Shown: positions 7,637 to 16,761, counted from the first letter of the stretch. The stretch is 64,000 bases of DNA from Odoribacter sp. (GCA_013824715.1 PNOH01000001.1:1-64000); one strand, 5' to 3'. Notes: generated from the sequence alone by a model not told the origin. Program-made: numbers and translations.

Positions 7637-8749
7637 CTAGCTGCCAGCGGCTGACTTCTTCAATCCGGAAGCTACTTCTTCCACAATCCGGCACATCTGC
7701 TGATATTGTTCTTCCATGCTCGTCAATAATTTGTATTGTGCCAGGGTGCGTTGGTAATTGTGTTGCGGATTTTTAATTTTATAATAGTTGTCGCCGTCAA
7801 TGTAGTCCATCAGAAAACGTAAAACCTGTTCGTAAGTAATATATTTGGCCGAAAATGCCAGGTATTCCAATTCTTTTTCATTCAGGAAGCCAATGGTTTC
7901 AGGCAAATATCCTTTTGTAAACCCTTCGAAAATAGAAAGATCGCACGAAACCGCATCGAGGTTTTCATCATCTTCCTCGCCGGTATTGGTGTACGAACGT
8001 ATGGCATCGCCAAAATCGTTCAGACAAGTGCTGTTTAATACTGTATCCAAATCAATGACACACAGAACCTCACCGTTCAGATCGAACAGGATGTTGTTTA
8101 TTTTGGTGTCGTTGTGGGTAACGCGGGTAGGTATTTCCCCGTTTTCAACCAGCATCCAGAAGTTGAGCATTTCTGCACGGCGGTTTTCAATCCAGCTTAT
8201 TTCCTGAGTGAGATTGGCTTTTCGGCCAACCGGATCTTTTGCCAAAACAGCGTCCCATTGGTTAAACCGATAACGAATGTTGTGGAATCCAGGCAAAATA
8301 TCAGCCAGTGGTACATTCATGTCCGAAACCATTTTCTGAAACATTCCGATTCCCTTTCCGCCCTGAAAAGCCAATTCAGGCGTTTTTGCCGATTGGTAGG
8401 CAACGGTATCGCTTATAAAAACACAAACGGCCCAAAATTCGCCTTCTTCATCCTGATAATATAACTTTCCGTCGGTAGCCGGAATAACGGTCATGGCTTC
8501 GCGCATTGGATCACCATTTCGCGCAATTACTTTTTTCCTGATGTGCAAACTAACTTTCTGAATATTCTCCATCATGGCCGGAACATTGGTAAAAATCCGT
8601 TTGTTCTTGCGCTGTAACAGGTAATTGGAAACCGATGCTTCCCGGGTATAAATGATGAATGTATCGTTGATAAATCCTTCACCCAAAGCTTCTACCCGGT
8701 CAATCATTCCATCAATCCGAAAATTGGAAGCTATTCTATTTAGGTCCAT
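7637..8749 (-). CDS. aminoglycoside-phosphotransferase-fold sugar kinase (NahK-like)
   Basis: A 370-residue kinase-fold protein. THNDTKINNILFD (~215-227) is the catalytic loop, with Asp as base and Asn as metal ligand, and CVIDLDTVL is the DxD equivalent of DFG. Overall length and the YLLQRKNKRIF and IDLDTVL regions resemble N-acetylhexosamine 1-kinases rather than antibiotic-modifying enzymes, so phosphorylation of a free amino sugar is the best guess. A TATCTTTG -7 box lies at 8776-8783. It is divergent from the cytochrome-SUMF1 gene. Confidence 0.72.
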   Translation of the reverse strand: MDLNRIASNFRIDGMIDRVEALGEGFINDTFIIYTREASVSNYLLQRKNKRIFTNVPAMMENIQKVSLHIRKKVIARNGDPMREAMTVIPATDGKLYYQDEEGEFWAVCVFISDTVAYQSAKTPELAFQGGKGIGMFQKMVSDMNVPLADILPGFHNIRYRFNQWDAVLAKDPVGRKANLTQEISWIENRRAEMLNFWMLVENGEIPTRVTHNDTKINNILFDLNGEVLCVIDLDTVLNSTCLNDFGDAIRSYTNTGEEDDENLDAVSCDLSIFEGFTKGYLPETIGFLNEKELEYLAFSAKYITYEQVLRFLMDYIDGDNYYKIKNPQHNYQRTLAQYKLLTSMEEQYQQMCRIVEEVASGLKKSAAGS

Positions 8750-8775
8750 TGCTTTTTGTTTGTTGGTTGATTCCT

Positions 8776-8783
8776 CAAAGATA
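8776..8783 (-). promoter_or_regulatory. -7 box of the kinase gene
   Basis: TATCTTTG on the minus strand matches TAnnTTTG exactly and lies about 27 nt before the kinase ATG. A TTTTG lies about 22 nt further upstream, slightly beyond the usual spacing. Confidence 0.5.
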
Positions 8784-8841
8784 TATTCTATTTTGAATTT
8801 TGGCTCAAAAGTGACATGGCCGTCCGGGTATTTTTATTATT

Positions 8842-8870
8842 TTTGGACGACCTGAATCTATGTATATTTA
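8842..8870 (+). promoter_or_regulatory. promoter of the cytochrome-SUMF1 gene
   Basis: TTTG (8842-8845) is separated by 17 nt from TATATTTA (8863-8870), one mismatch from TAnnTTTG. The ATG follows 18 nt later. This is a typical Bacteroidota promoter geometry. Confidence 0.5.
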
Positions 8871-8888
8871 CAAAAAACTAAACCATCC

Positions 8889-10442
8889 ATGTTCAAAAAG
8901 ATAGGAAACTTCCTGCGCAAGCGAATACTGCTTGTTTTATTCTTCTCATTTGCCATTGGAATACTGGCTGCCATATTCGGAAATCAAGCTATCGAACATA
9001 CTTCGACCGACGAATTTTGTGCCTCGTGCCATGTACACCCGCATGTGTTTGTTTCGTGGAAATTATCTACCCACTACGATAATAAAGGTGGAATTCAGGT
9101 ACATTGTGTCGATTGCCATTTACCTCCAAAGAGGCAGGGCTACCTGATTGAGAAAACAAAACTGGGACTAAAAGATGTTTATGGTTTCATGACCAAAGAT
9201 TCGTCGGAGTTTAACTGGGAGGCCAAACGTACGGTCGAAAAAGCGCCTCATTTCACATTTAAAGCTTCGTGTGTAAAATGCCATGCCAATTTATTTCCGT
9301 TAACACTGAAAAAAGAAGGCCAGGATGCGCATTTATATTATTCTCAAAACGAGGAAAAACTCGAATGCACCAATTGCCACCTGAATGTGGGCCATTACGA
9401 CCCCAAAGCCAAACATGCAAGCAACTCCGATTTTGGTAAAGGTTCAGGAGTTAATCAGGTTGTTTACACCGAGGCCACCAAAGTTGAGAAGTTTGCCAAT
9501 TTTACTGAAAAGATTCCAGGATCAACCATTTCATTCAATATGGTAGCCATCCCTGGCGGTAAGTTTAAAATTGGAAGTCCGGAAAGTGAGCCTTATCGAA
9601 GGTCGGATGAAGGTCCGGTAAAAGAGGTCGAACTCAGTCCGTTCTATATGGCCGAAGTGGAAGTTACCTGGGATGAATTTCTCGTTTTCTATAGCCAAAC
9701 CGGAGGCGAAGGAAGATCAAGCGATACCAAAAGCGTTGTTAAAACAAAAGCCAAAGGCGCCAGTTTATCTGGAGAAGTTGATGCCATCAGCGGACCAACC
9801 CCTCCCTACGGACAACCCGACCAGAACTGGGGTTTGGGAAGCCGCCCGGCCATAACCATGCGATACGCCACTGCCGAAACGTACTGCAAATGGTTATCGC
9901 AGGTTACCGGAAAAAGATACCGCCTCCCCACCGAGGCTGAATGGGAATATGCCTGCCGGGCCGGGTCACAAAATCCATATTTCTTTGAAGGCGATCCGAA
10001 AAAATATTCGAAAGACCGTTTCTGGAATAAACTGTTTGGGGCCGATACTACCAATATCAACCGGTACATTATTTACTCCGGAAACAGTTTGTTCAAGACA
10101 CATCTGCCCGATGCGGTCAAACCCAATCCGTTTGGCCTGAAAAATATGTTGGGCAATGTCGGGGAATTCTGTTCAGACTGGTATGCACCTGATGCCTACA
10201 CCTATTTGACCGATGGAATCAAAGACCCACAAGGACCAGGCTCCGGAACTGAAAGGATAGTTCGGGGCGGATCGTTTAAAAGTGAACCTGCCGAAGTACG
10301 ATGTGCGACCCGTGATTATACGCAGGATGAGGTATGGATGAGAACTGACCCGCAGATTCCAAAGAGTATCTGGTGGTATTCAGACTGCAACATGGTAGGA
10401 TTCCGCGTTGTCTGCGAAGCAGATGAAACTAACGGCAAATAA
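8889..10442 (+). CDS. NapC/NirT-type tetraheme cytochrome c fused to SUMF1 domain
   Basis: A 517-residue fusion. Residues ~13-32 are a membrane anchor. Four CxxCH motifs follow: CASCH (44), CVDCH (73), CVKCH (128) and CTNCH (160), the spacing of a small NapC/NirT quinol dehydrogenase. From residue ~218 (MVAIPGGKFKIGS) to the end is a formylglycine-generating-enzyme/SUMF1 fold, with RLPTEAEWEYACRAG, MLGNVGEFCSDWY and RIVRGGSF. The C-terminal copper-site region (EVRCATRD) has only one cysteine of the usual pair, so formylglycine synthesis is doubtful. It probably faces the periplasm and takes electrons from menaquinol. The Tat-exported oxidoreductase that follows may be functionally linked. Confidence 0.88.
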   Translation: MFKKIGNFLRKRILLVLFFSFAIGILAAIFGNQAIEHTSTDEFCASCHVHPHVFVSWKLSTHYDNKGGIQVHCVDCHLPPKRQGYLIEKTKLGLKDVYGFMTKDSSEFNWEAKRTVEKAPHFTFKASCVKCHANLFPLTLKKEGQDAHLYYSQNEEKLECTNCHLNVGHYDPKAKHASNSDFGKGSGVNQVVYTEATKVEKFANFTEKIPGSTISFNMVAIPGGKFKIGSPESEPYRRSDEGPVKEVELSPFYMAEVEVTWDEFLVFYSQTGGEGRSSDTKSVVKTKAKGASLSGEVDAISGPTPPYGQPDQNWGLGSRPAITMRYATAETYCKWLSQVTGKRYRLPTEAEWEYACRAGSQNPYFFEGDPKKYSKDRFWNKLFGADTTNINRYIIYSGNSLFKTHLPDAVKPNPFGLKNMLGNVGEFCSDWYAPDAYTYLTDGIKDPQGPGSGTERIVRGGSFKSEPAEVRCATRDYTQDEVWMRTDPQIPKSIWWYSDCNMVGFRVVCEADETNGK

Positions 10443-10541
10443 ATATTAATAGTTTTACTTCCTGAATTCAGGAATAAATGATTGATTAGTTATTATCTTC
10501 GGGGTATGAATCTGAACAAGAAACTATCCGATAAAGGTCTT

Positions 10542-10596
10542 CCTGAATTTGTTTCAGGGTCTCATTAATGTTGAGATGCTGAAACAAGTTCAGCAT
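10542..10596. repeat. triple-hairpin dispersed element
   Basis: Three small hairpins lie in a row in the 217-bp gap: CCTGAA/TTCAGG (10542-10558), TCTCA/TGAGA (10560-10576) and ATGCTGAA/TTCAGCAT (10576-10596). The word CTGAAACAAGTTCAGCATGA is common in Bacteroidota intergenic DNA. It may act as a terminator or as a REP-like element. Nothing else is visible in this gap. Confidence 0.6.
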
Positions 10597-10659
10597 GACG
10601 TTGTGTGAATAGTATGTTGACAAAACGACTTAATTGAATACTATAAAACTAAACGAACC

Positions 10660-12012
10660 ATGAGTGAATCAAATTTTTCAAGAAGGAAATTTCTGGCCAA
10701 TGCTGCAGCTATAAGTGCGGTAGGGGTTGTAGGAGTTAATGTATTGACTTCATGTTCAGGACCCAAAAAGCCTGACGTAGTATTAAATTTACCTCCGCTT
10801 TTAGAGAAGGCGCCTGATGGCCCTCCCCTGAAAGTTGGTATTATCGGTTGCGGCGGCCGCGGATCGGGAGCCATGATTGATTTTCTGAATGCAGGTCCAA
10901 ACCTGATCGTACATTCTCTTGGCGATACTTTTCAGGATAATATTACTTCTTGTCGAGAAAAACTGAAAAAAGAAAAGAACCTGGAAGTTGCCGACGAAAA
11001 CGTTTTTGTTGGATTCGATGCCTACGAAAAAGTGATTAATTCGGGAGTTGATGTGATCATTCTGGCTACTCCTCCTGTTTTCCGCCCTGTGCATTTCGAA
11101 GCAGCAGTTCAGGCACGTAAACATGTTTTCATGGAAAAACCAGTTGCGGTTGATCCTGTTGGTATCCGTTCGGTAATGGCTACAGCTAAAAAGGCTGAAT
11201 CAATCGGGTTGAAAATAGTTACAGGAACACAACGCCGTCACCAGCTCGATTATGTTGAAGTTTACAAACAGATCATGAATGGCGCCATTGGCGATATTAC
11301 TTCGGCCAACTGCTACTGGAATCAAAGCCAGCTTTGGTATCGCAATCCCAAGGCTGAATGGTCTGAAATGGAATACATGATCCGCGACTGGGTGAACTGG
11401 CTGTGGTTGTCGGGCGACCATATTGTAGAGCAACATGTTCACAATATCGATGTGATTGGCTGGTTTACAGGATTACATCCGGTTAAAGCCGTTGGATTTG
11501 GTTCTCGCCATCGTCGAGTAACCGGCGATCAATACGATAATTTCAGTGTCGATTTCGTTTATGAAAACGGAATGCACATGCACAGCATGTGCCGCCAGAT
11601 AAACGGTTGTGCCAATAATGTTTCCGAAATGATTCACGGGACAGAGGGTTCGACCAATTGCAAAGATAAAATATGGGATTTGAAAGGCGCCGAAAAATTT
11701 GCCTACAAATATCCGCTCAACGACAAAGGCGAACCTATGAAAAGTGTAAAAGTCAGTCCTTACGTTCAGGAACACATTGATTTGGTAACCTGTATCCGTC
11801 AGAATATCGCTGTAAACGAAGCAGAACAGACAGCCATTTCGAACATGGTAGCCATAATGGGCCGCGTTTCGGCCTATACCGGTAAAGAAGTAACCTGGGA
11901 CGAAATGATGAACTCTGACATGAAGCTTGGGCCAACAACTTATGTGATGGGACCTGTCGGAATTGTAGGAACAGCAACAGTTGCAGTACCAGGTGAAGAC
12001 AAAAAGGCTTAA
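10660..12012 (+). CDS. Tat-exported Gfo/Idh/MocA oxidoreductase
   Basis: A 450-residue protein whose N-terminus combines a twin-arginine motif (SRRKFLANAA) with a lipobox-like LTSCSG, suggesting a folded, cofactor-loaded lipoprotein exported by Tat. The Rossmann signature is GIIGCGGRGSGAM (~60) and the family's EKPVAVDP follows at ~155. These enzymes oxidise or reduce sugars or sugar acids with tightly bound NAD(P). It lies 80 bp before a Tat-exported TIM-barrel sugar isomerase, a pairing typical of Bacteroidota sugar catabolism. Substrate unknown. Confidence 0.88.
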   Translation: MSESNFSRRKFLANAAAISAVGVVGVNVLTSCSGPKKPDVVLNLPPLLEKAPDGPPLKVGIIGCGGRGSGAMIDFLNAGPNLIVHSLGDTFQDNITSCREKLKKEKNLEVADENVFVGFDAYEKVINSGVDVIILATPPVFRPVHFEAAVQARKHVFMEKPVAVDPVGIRSVMATAKKAESIGLKIVTGTQRRHQLDYVEVYKQIMNGAIGDITSANCYWNQSQLWYRNPKAEWSEMEYMIRDWVNWLWLSGDHIVEQHVHNIDVIGWFTGLHPVKAVGFGSRHRRVTGDQYDNFSVDFVYENGMHMHSMCRQINGCANNVSEMIHGTEGSTNCKDKIWDLKGAEKFAYKYPLNDKGEPMKSVKVSPYVQEHIDLVTCIRQNIAVNEAEQTAISNMVAIMGRVSAYTGKEVTWDEMMNSDMKLGPTTYVMGPVGIVGTATVAVPGEDKKA

Positions 12013-12092
12013 AATGATCAATGATTAACGATTGGCGAAGTAAAATCTTCAAACGTTGATCGTTAATCCTTAATCTCAAATCCTGATTTACT

Positions 12093-12998
12093 ATGACAAT
12101 CAATAGAAGATCTTTTTTAGGAACGGCTGTTTCTGGCGCTGCATTGGCAGCATCAGGCGGCCTTTTCTCTTCTTTTCAGGGTGAATCCTCTGCCAGTAAA
12201 AAGGATTCTGCAAAATTAAAAATTTCGTGTCAGGAAGGTGTTGCCTCAGGCAAAACCCTGACCGAAAAGCTTGATTTTATGGAATCTTTAGATATTGTTG
12301 GGCTTGAAATCTGGGGTGCCGGCCTTGAAAAAAGAGTGAATGAAATAAAACTGGCCCTGCAGAACCGCAACATGAAAGTGAGCGCGATCTGTGCTGGTTT
12401 TGAAGGTTGGCTAATTGCCGACGATCCTGCCATTCAGAAAAAATGTATGGATTCGTTGAAGGTAATCATTGGGGCAGCCGGAGAATTGGGTTCTACCGGC
12501 GTGATTTTCGTTCCTGCTTTCAATAATCAGAAATCGTTGCCCGACAAACAGGCCCGTGAGTTGCTAATTGGACAGATGAAAGAACTGGGCGATTTTGCCC
12601 TTCAGCACAAAACCCGTATTTTGCTCGAACCGCTAAACCGTAAGGAGTGCTATTTCTGCCGTCAGGTGGCCGATGGAGCTTCTATTGTTCGAGATGTAAA
12701 CAGTGCAGGCGCTGCCGTTATGGGCGACTTCTGGCACATGACCTGGGAAGAAACCAACGACCGGGCAGCATTTATTTCTGCCGGAGATTATTTGCACCAT
12801 GTACATATTGCCAGTCGCAAAAGGCGTAAAATGCCCGGAGAAGATGGTGAAGCCGATAATTACATCAATGGCTTCCGTGGCCTGAAGGAAATCAACTATC
12901 AGGATTACGTAAGTTTTGAATGTGGTTCGGTGGGCGACTCCAAAATCACTTTACCCGCCGCGGTTAAGCTGATGAACGAGCAGTGGAAGAAAGCGTGA
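12093..12998 (+). CDS. Tat-exported sugar phosphate isomerase/epimerase (hydroxypyruvate isomerase-like)
   Basis: A 301-residue AP-endonuclease-2-type TIM barrel. The N-terminus carries NRRSFLGTAVSGAALA, a Tat signal. Metal-site residues are visible in LLEPLNRKEC (Glu), MGDFWHMTWEE (Asp/His), HHVHIASRKR and SFECGS. Relatives isomerise or epimerise keto-sugars or hydroxypyruvate. It follows the Gfo/Idh gene and probably shares its pathway. Confidence 0.83.
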   Translation: MTINRRSFLGTAVSGAALAASGGLFSSFQGESSASKKDSAKLKISCQEGVASGKTLTEKLDFMESLDIVGLEIWGAGLEKRVNEIKLALQNRNMKVSAICAGFEGWLIADDPAIQKKCMDSLKVIIGAAGELGSTGVIFVPAFNNQKSLPDKQARELLIGQMKELGDFALQHKTRILLEPLNRKECYFCRQVADGASIVRDVNSAGAAVMGDFWHMTWEETNDRAAFISAGDYLHHVHIASRKRRKMPGEDGEADNYINGFRGLKEINYQDYVSFECGSVGDSKITLPAAVKLMNEQWKKA

Positions 12999-13006
12999 AA
13001 AAGCAA

Positions 13007-13027
13007 GTGTTCAGTCTCAGTATTCAG
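13007..13027. repeat. fragment of the dispersed repeat
   Basis: GTGTTCAGTCTCAGTATTCAG resembles CAGTCGCAGT-type words of the repeats at 4312 and 44189. It is a short remnant directly after the isomerase gene. Confidence 0.4.
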
Positions 13028-13072
13028 TAAATCAAACCTGCAAATTTTAATCAAGATTGGGAGGATTGACAT

Positions 13073-13102
13073 AAAGCCCGGGCTCATTTGAATCCGGGCT
13101 TT
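13073..13102 (+). terminator. hairpin terminator after the isomerase gene
   Basis: AAAGCCCGG (13073-13081) pairs with CCGGGCTTT (13094-13102) across a 12-nt loop, followed by TCACATTTT. It lies about 75 bp after the sugar isomerase stop. Confidence 0.65.
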
Positions 13103-13148
13103 CACATTTTGCTTCAGTACATCAGAATGTTTAAAAAACCCATTTAAC

Positions 13149-13161
13149 CCTCAAATTGAGG
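13149..13161. promoter_or_regulatory. palindrome upstream of the LytTR regulator
   Basis: CCTCAAATTGAGG is a perfect inverted repeat with one central base, about 90 bp before the regulator ATG. It is followed by CCTCCTTCAAAATGGC. Related text (ACCCTCAATCAGGG, then ATCCTTCAAAATAC) stands alone near 16878-16920. It may be a LytTR binding or promoter element; this is inferred from position only. Confidence 0.4.
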
Positions 13162-13252
13162 TGTTCCTCCTTCAAAATGGCACATTCAGGAATTAGCTTC
13201 ATCAACTACACTGTTTTATACGATATTTGTACAATGTCAATACTTGTTACCT

Positions 13253-14005
13253 ATGATTAGCTGTGTTATAATTGACGACGAGAAACCTGCCAGGGATGCC
13301 CTGGAGTTGATGTTAGCCCACTATTTTGGAGAAAAGATTAAAGTATTGGGTAAGGCAGAATCGCTGTAAGAAGGGGTTTTTGCTATTTACAAACACACTC
13401 CAGACATCGTATTCCTCGACATTGAGATGCCGGAGGAGAATGGTTTTAATATTTTCAATTATTTTCAGCAGGTTACATTCTCGGTAATTTTCACTACTGC
13501 GTATAAAGAGTATGCCATTAAAGCCATTAAAGTGGCCGCGCTCGATTATATCCTGAAGCCAATTGGTGTGGAGGATCTGAAGGAAGCCATCGGGTTATTT
13601 GAAAAACGGCAGTTATCGGGCATCTCCGTTGAGAATATCGAAAAACTGGTCAATGTCCTGAATCCTGCGAGTTCAAGCCTTGACAAAATCGCTTTTCCAA
13701 CAATTAATGGGTTTCAGCTCGAAAAAGTCAATGCGATTTTGTATTGCGAAGCAGATCAAAATTACACCAATGTTTATACCATCAACGGTAAAGTATTTCT
13801 GGTTTCAAAGCCACTCGCCGTTATAGAGAAATTGCTTCCGGGGAATATCTTTTTCAGGATACATCGTTCTCACTCGGTAAACCTGAATTACATTAAGACA
13901 TACAGCAAGGTTAATGGCTTTCAAGTTGTGCTTGAGAACCGTACTAAACTGAATGTTTCTTCGAGTCGCAAAGATGATTTCATCCGCATGCTGACACATG
14001 GATAA
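13253..14005 (+). pseudogene. LytTR response regulator with in-frame stop
   Basis: The reading frame from ATG 13253 encodes MISCVIIDDEKPARDALELM, the start of a CheY-like receiver. TAA at 13367-13369 (codon 39) breaks it, and the same frame then continues to 14005 with IVFLDIEMPEENGF (phosphoacceptor Asp), TTAYKEYAIKAI and LDYILKP. The C-terminal half is a LytTR DNA-binding domain (IHRSHSVNLNYI). One base change would restore a ~250-residue regulator. A restart at Met 13427 would drop most of the receiver, including the acidic pair. The partner kinase gene is also broken, which supports decay. Confidence 0.85.
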
Positions 14006-14028
14006 TAGGAGGGAAATAGGTAACGGGA

Positions 14029-15120
14029 ATGGACAAAGTCATTAATTTAATTGGTTTTAAAGTGGCAGGGCAGATGGTGAGGTACTTGCTCCTGCTAATG
14101 CTATGCCTGAACCCAATCTTTCTTTCGGCACAAAATTATCCCACCCGCCATTTTACCATGCGCGACGGCTTGCCAAGCATGTCGATACGTTGTGTTTATA
14201 AAGATTCCAGAGGATTGATGTGGATTGGAACCGACGCTGGTCTATGCACTTTCGATGGAAAATCATTCCGGATTTTTAAGCCTTCGGAAGGGCTGACAGC
14301 CAACAAGATATGGGCCATTGCAGAAGATGAAGAAGGTAATTTATGGTTTGGCAGTTATGGAGACGGCCTTTACAAGTACGATGGCATCCATTTCAAACGA
14401 TTTACCAAAAAAAATGGGCTTATCGATGATCACATCCGTGTACTTTGCTATTCCAAAAACTTTCATTGCCTAGTTGCCGGTTGCGAGGGTGGGGTAAGTT
14501 AGGCGCAAATGAACCCCCACTTTATTTTTAACTGTGTGAACGGAATTCAGTATTATGTTTTGGCCAATAAAACGGACGAGGTGCTGGTTTACCTTTCCTA
14601 TTTCTCGAAAGTTGTACGGGAATCGTTGGCTAATGCTACCCTCCGCTTGATTCCGCTGGAACAGGAAATTGACTTTTTGCACAGTTACCTCAAGCAGGAG
14701 CAGATGCGTTTTCCGGATAAGTTTGACTATGACATCCGCAGCTTCAAGGGCGAAGAAATTGGATTTGTTCAACTGCCCCCCATGCTGGTGCAGCCGTTTG
14801 CCGAAAATGCAATCCGGCATGGCTTTATGAACCTGAAAAAGAAGGGTCGTCTGTCTCTCTTTTTTGAAAAGGCAGGGGAAGATGTGCTTAAATGCACCAT
14901 CGCCGATAACGGTATCGGAAGGGACAAAGCCAGTTTACAAAAGGGGCAACCACAGGATAATAACCGACCGCATAGCGGCACAATCACCGAAACGCGAATC
15001 AGGCTGTTTAATACCACCGGTTCGCCCGATAAATACAAAATTGTTTACACCGACTTATCAAAAAACGGGAAGCCATGCGGGCTACAGGTGGAATTGTATT
15101 TGCCGATGGAGATAGGATAA
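14029..15120 (+). pseudogene. internally deleted propeller sensor histidine kinase
   Basis: The 5' part (14029-14502) encodes a signal peptide (LLLLMLCLNPIFLSA) and the first two or three blades of a periplasmic two-component propeller (DGLPSMSIRCVYKDSRG, MWIGTDAG). It ends in TAG at 14500. The next codons in the same frame read AQMNPHFIFN, the phosphoacceptor-His motif of LytS/YehU-type kinases, followed by an HATPase domain (PFAENAIRHG, DNGIG). Intact relatives are about 1000 residues; here the remaining blades, membrane span and linker are missing. One deletion with a stop at the junction explains it. AGGAGGG lies at 14007. Non-functional unless the 3' half is expressed alone. Confidence 0.87.
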
Positions 15121-15134
15121 TTTGTAGGTCTTGT

Positions 15135-16142
15135 TCAGGCAAAATTCAACATTTCCAGACGTTCGTAATAATGAGTGAGGTACTGCACTTTGGTTTCCTC
15201 ATCAAGAAACGATTTATGTACTAAATTTTCTACACCAGCTTGGTTTTTCAGGAAAGGTGCAAGCAATTTGCTGACCCTGGTTTCTGCTATCCCTATTTTC
15301 TTGCCGAATACAATAAAATCTTCCTTGCACGGATGGTGTTGCGGATTTTTAATCCGGAAATCAGACCAATGCCATTTTTTAAACAACTCATCACTTAAAG
15401 CGAAAAAATCATCTTCCTCAACATGGATCCGGGTATCCATCAGGTCATAGGCAGGGCTTAAAACATAGTCGCCGCTGGCCGTTTCCAAAATGGAGAAATT
15501 CTTTAAGTGGGCATCGCCATTCGAAAACAAAAAGTTGAAAACCACCAGGCTATAAAACTTTTCCATTTCTATTTTCCAGGCTCCAACATATTTCTGAATC
15601 AATTCGGCAATACCTTCATACGAATATTCATACCTGAAACTACTTCCTGCATTTTCTTCTGTTTTTCTGGCTAATGTCGCGAAATCTTCTTTCCCTAATT
15701 TAGTTCCGTTAGTGTCAATGTCAAATCGCTTCGTCAGATATGCCGGTTCGTCATTTATGAAAAATACCAGGCCATTTACAGCAGTCGGTATTCTATAAAC
15801 CTGATCGGCAATTTGCATGGTCACATGCTCGTTGGCGGGAGCCATCGCGGTTTTCCGAATTCCATGAGGTTTTGGTTTGAGAATATAAGAACCCTGTTCT
15901 TTTTCGATGGTTAACCTAAGGCTGTTTTTTTCGAGTAAGACGGAATATTTTTCCTGCATACCTGAAATAGAAATTCTTTTCCTGTTTTGCATAAATTTTT
16001 CCTGATCGTTTTCGTCAATTTCAGGAGCATTATACGGTAAGATATGACTGACCTTTCGCCCGGCAAACATCCTTCGTAAAAAGAGTGGGCTATATCCGTA
16101 ATTCCCTTCCAGCAGTATGCCTGGACAATAGTTTATTTCCAT
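15135..16142 (-). CDS. hipT: HipT-type kinase toxin (HipA C-terminal)
   Basis: A 335-residue HipA-family Ser/Thr kinase without the N-terminal subdomain. ISISGMQEK (residues 57-65) is the glycine-rich loop, with serines at 58 and 60 as S-I-S, the pattern autophosphorylated in HipT of HipBST. NGDAHLKNFS is the catalytic loop and LSPAYDLMDT the metal-binding segment. HipA-family kinases inactivate targets such as aminoacyl-tRNA synthetases; HipT acts on tryptophanyl-tRNA synthetase, but the target here is unknown. It lies 8 bp after hipS in a hipB-hipS-hipT operon. The kinase motifs look intact. Confidence 0.85.
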   Translation of the reverse strand: MEINYCPGILLEGNYGYSPLFLRRMFAGRKVSHILPYNAPEIDENDQEKFMQNRKRISISGMQEKYSVLLEKNSLRLTIEKEQGSYILKPKPHGIRKTAMAPANEHVTMQIADQVYRIPTAVNGLVFFINDEPAYLTKRFDIDTNGTKLGKEDFATLARKTEENAGSSFRYEYSYEGIAELIQKYVGAWKIEMEKFYSLVVFNFLFSNGDAHLKNFSILETASGDYVLSPAYDLMDTRIHVEEDDFFALSDELFKKWHWSDFRIKNPQHHPCKEDFIVFGKKIGIAETRVSKLLAPFLKNQAGVENLVHKSFLDEETKVQYLTHYYERLEMLNFA

Positions 16143-16150
16143 AATTTTTT

Positions 16151-16474
16151 CTATTTTATTTCCTTAACTGTTACCGCCCCAATGGTATCATATTGAGCGG
16201 TTGCCAGTAAGAGGCCAAAAAAATCATTTTCATCAATCTTTAATTGTCTCGATTGAACTTCCCGGTTCGAACCTTCGGATAGCATGTTATAGAAAAATGG
16301 GAATAAATGTTCAGAATTGTGAACCATTTGGTCTTTAGGCAATGTCAGGCTGATGGGCGGGTTTGAATGATCAGTGAAATATCCCGAATCGTATGTAAAC
16401 TCATAAGTCTGGTTGTTCGTTTCAATCAATGTACCAGTAAAAATACCGTTTCTATAAACTTCGGCGCTTCTCAT
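16151..16474 (-). CDS. hipS: HipS-like protein (HipA N-subdomain 1)
   Basis: A 107-residue protein matching only the N-terminal subdomain of HipA (RNGIFTGTLIETNNQTYEF, SLTLPKDQ, LFPFFYNMLSEG). In the three-gene HipBST arrangement this separate subdomain serves as the antitoxin that neutralises the kinase. Its ATG is adjacent to the hipB stop and hipT follows after 8 bp, so tight translational coupling is likely. Confidence 0.83.
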   Translation of the reverse strand: MRSAEVYRNGIFTGTLIETNNQTYEFTYDSGYFTDHSNPPISLTLPKDQMVHNSEHLFPFFYNMLSEGSNREVQSRQLKIDENDFFGLLLATAQYDTIGAVTVKEIK

Positions 16475-16708
16475 TTACCGGGGTTTTTTAAGTTCCAGAT
16501 TAATTTCAAGTCCCAATACGTCGGCAATTTTTTGTAAATTTTTTAAGGTGATATTACCTCTGCCGCTTTCGAACCGTTTTAATGTTGCAAGTCCAAGCCC
16601 CGAAAGTTCAGCAAGGTACTCCTGATTTACTGCCAGGATTTCTTTCCGGACTTTGATGGTTTTTATGATCTCTTCGTCTGTCATGTTCAAAAGATATGAT
16701 GGTATCAT
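16475..16708 (-). CDS. hipB: HipB-like helix-turn-helix repressor
   Basis: A 77-residue Xre-type HTH protein (NQEYLAELSGLGLATLKRFE, then NLQKIADVLGLEI). It should bind the three TATCAT-type palindromes at 16702-16839 and repress the operon. The first ATG (16708) lies inside the proximal operator. An internal ATG at 16684 (MTDEEIIK) gives a 69-residue protein and is a credible alternative start. Confidence 0.85.
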   Translation of the reverse strand: MIPSYLLNMTDEEIIKTIKVRKEILAVNQEYLAELSGLGLATLKRFESGRGNITLKNLQKIADVLGLEINLELKKPR

Positions 16709-16717
16709 AAATGATAC
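16702..16717. promoter_or_regulatory. HipB operator 1
   Basis: GTATCATAAATGATAC is a perfect 16-bp palindrome overlapping the upstream hipB start codon and the likely transcription start (imperfect -7 box TAATTTCG on the minus strand, 16725-16732). Its centre is 61 bp from operator 2. Confidence 0.75.
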
Positions 16718-16761
16718 TATTGGACGAAATTACAACAAATCTTATCAAAAAGCAAGTATCC

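Noticed and set aside
10660-12998. Gfo/Idh and isomerase genes as part of a polysaccharide utilisation locus
   Set aside because: No SusC/SusD pair, glycoside hydrolase or sigma/anti-sigma genes are present in the window.
13253-14005. Recoding (stop readthrough) in the LytTR regulator
   Set aside because: TAA is rarely recoded, no downstream structure is evident, and the partner kinase is also broken, so decay is simpler.
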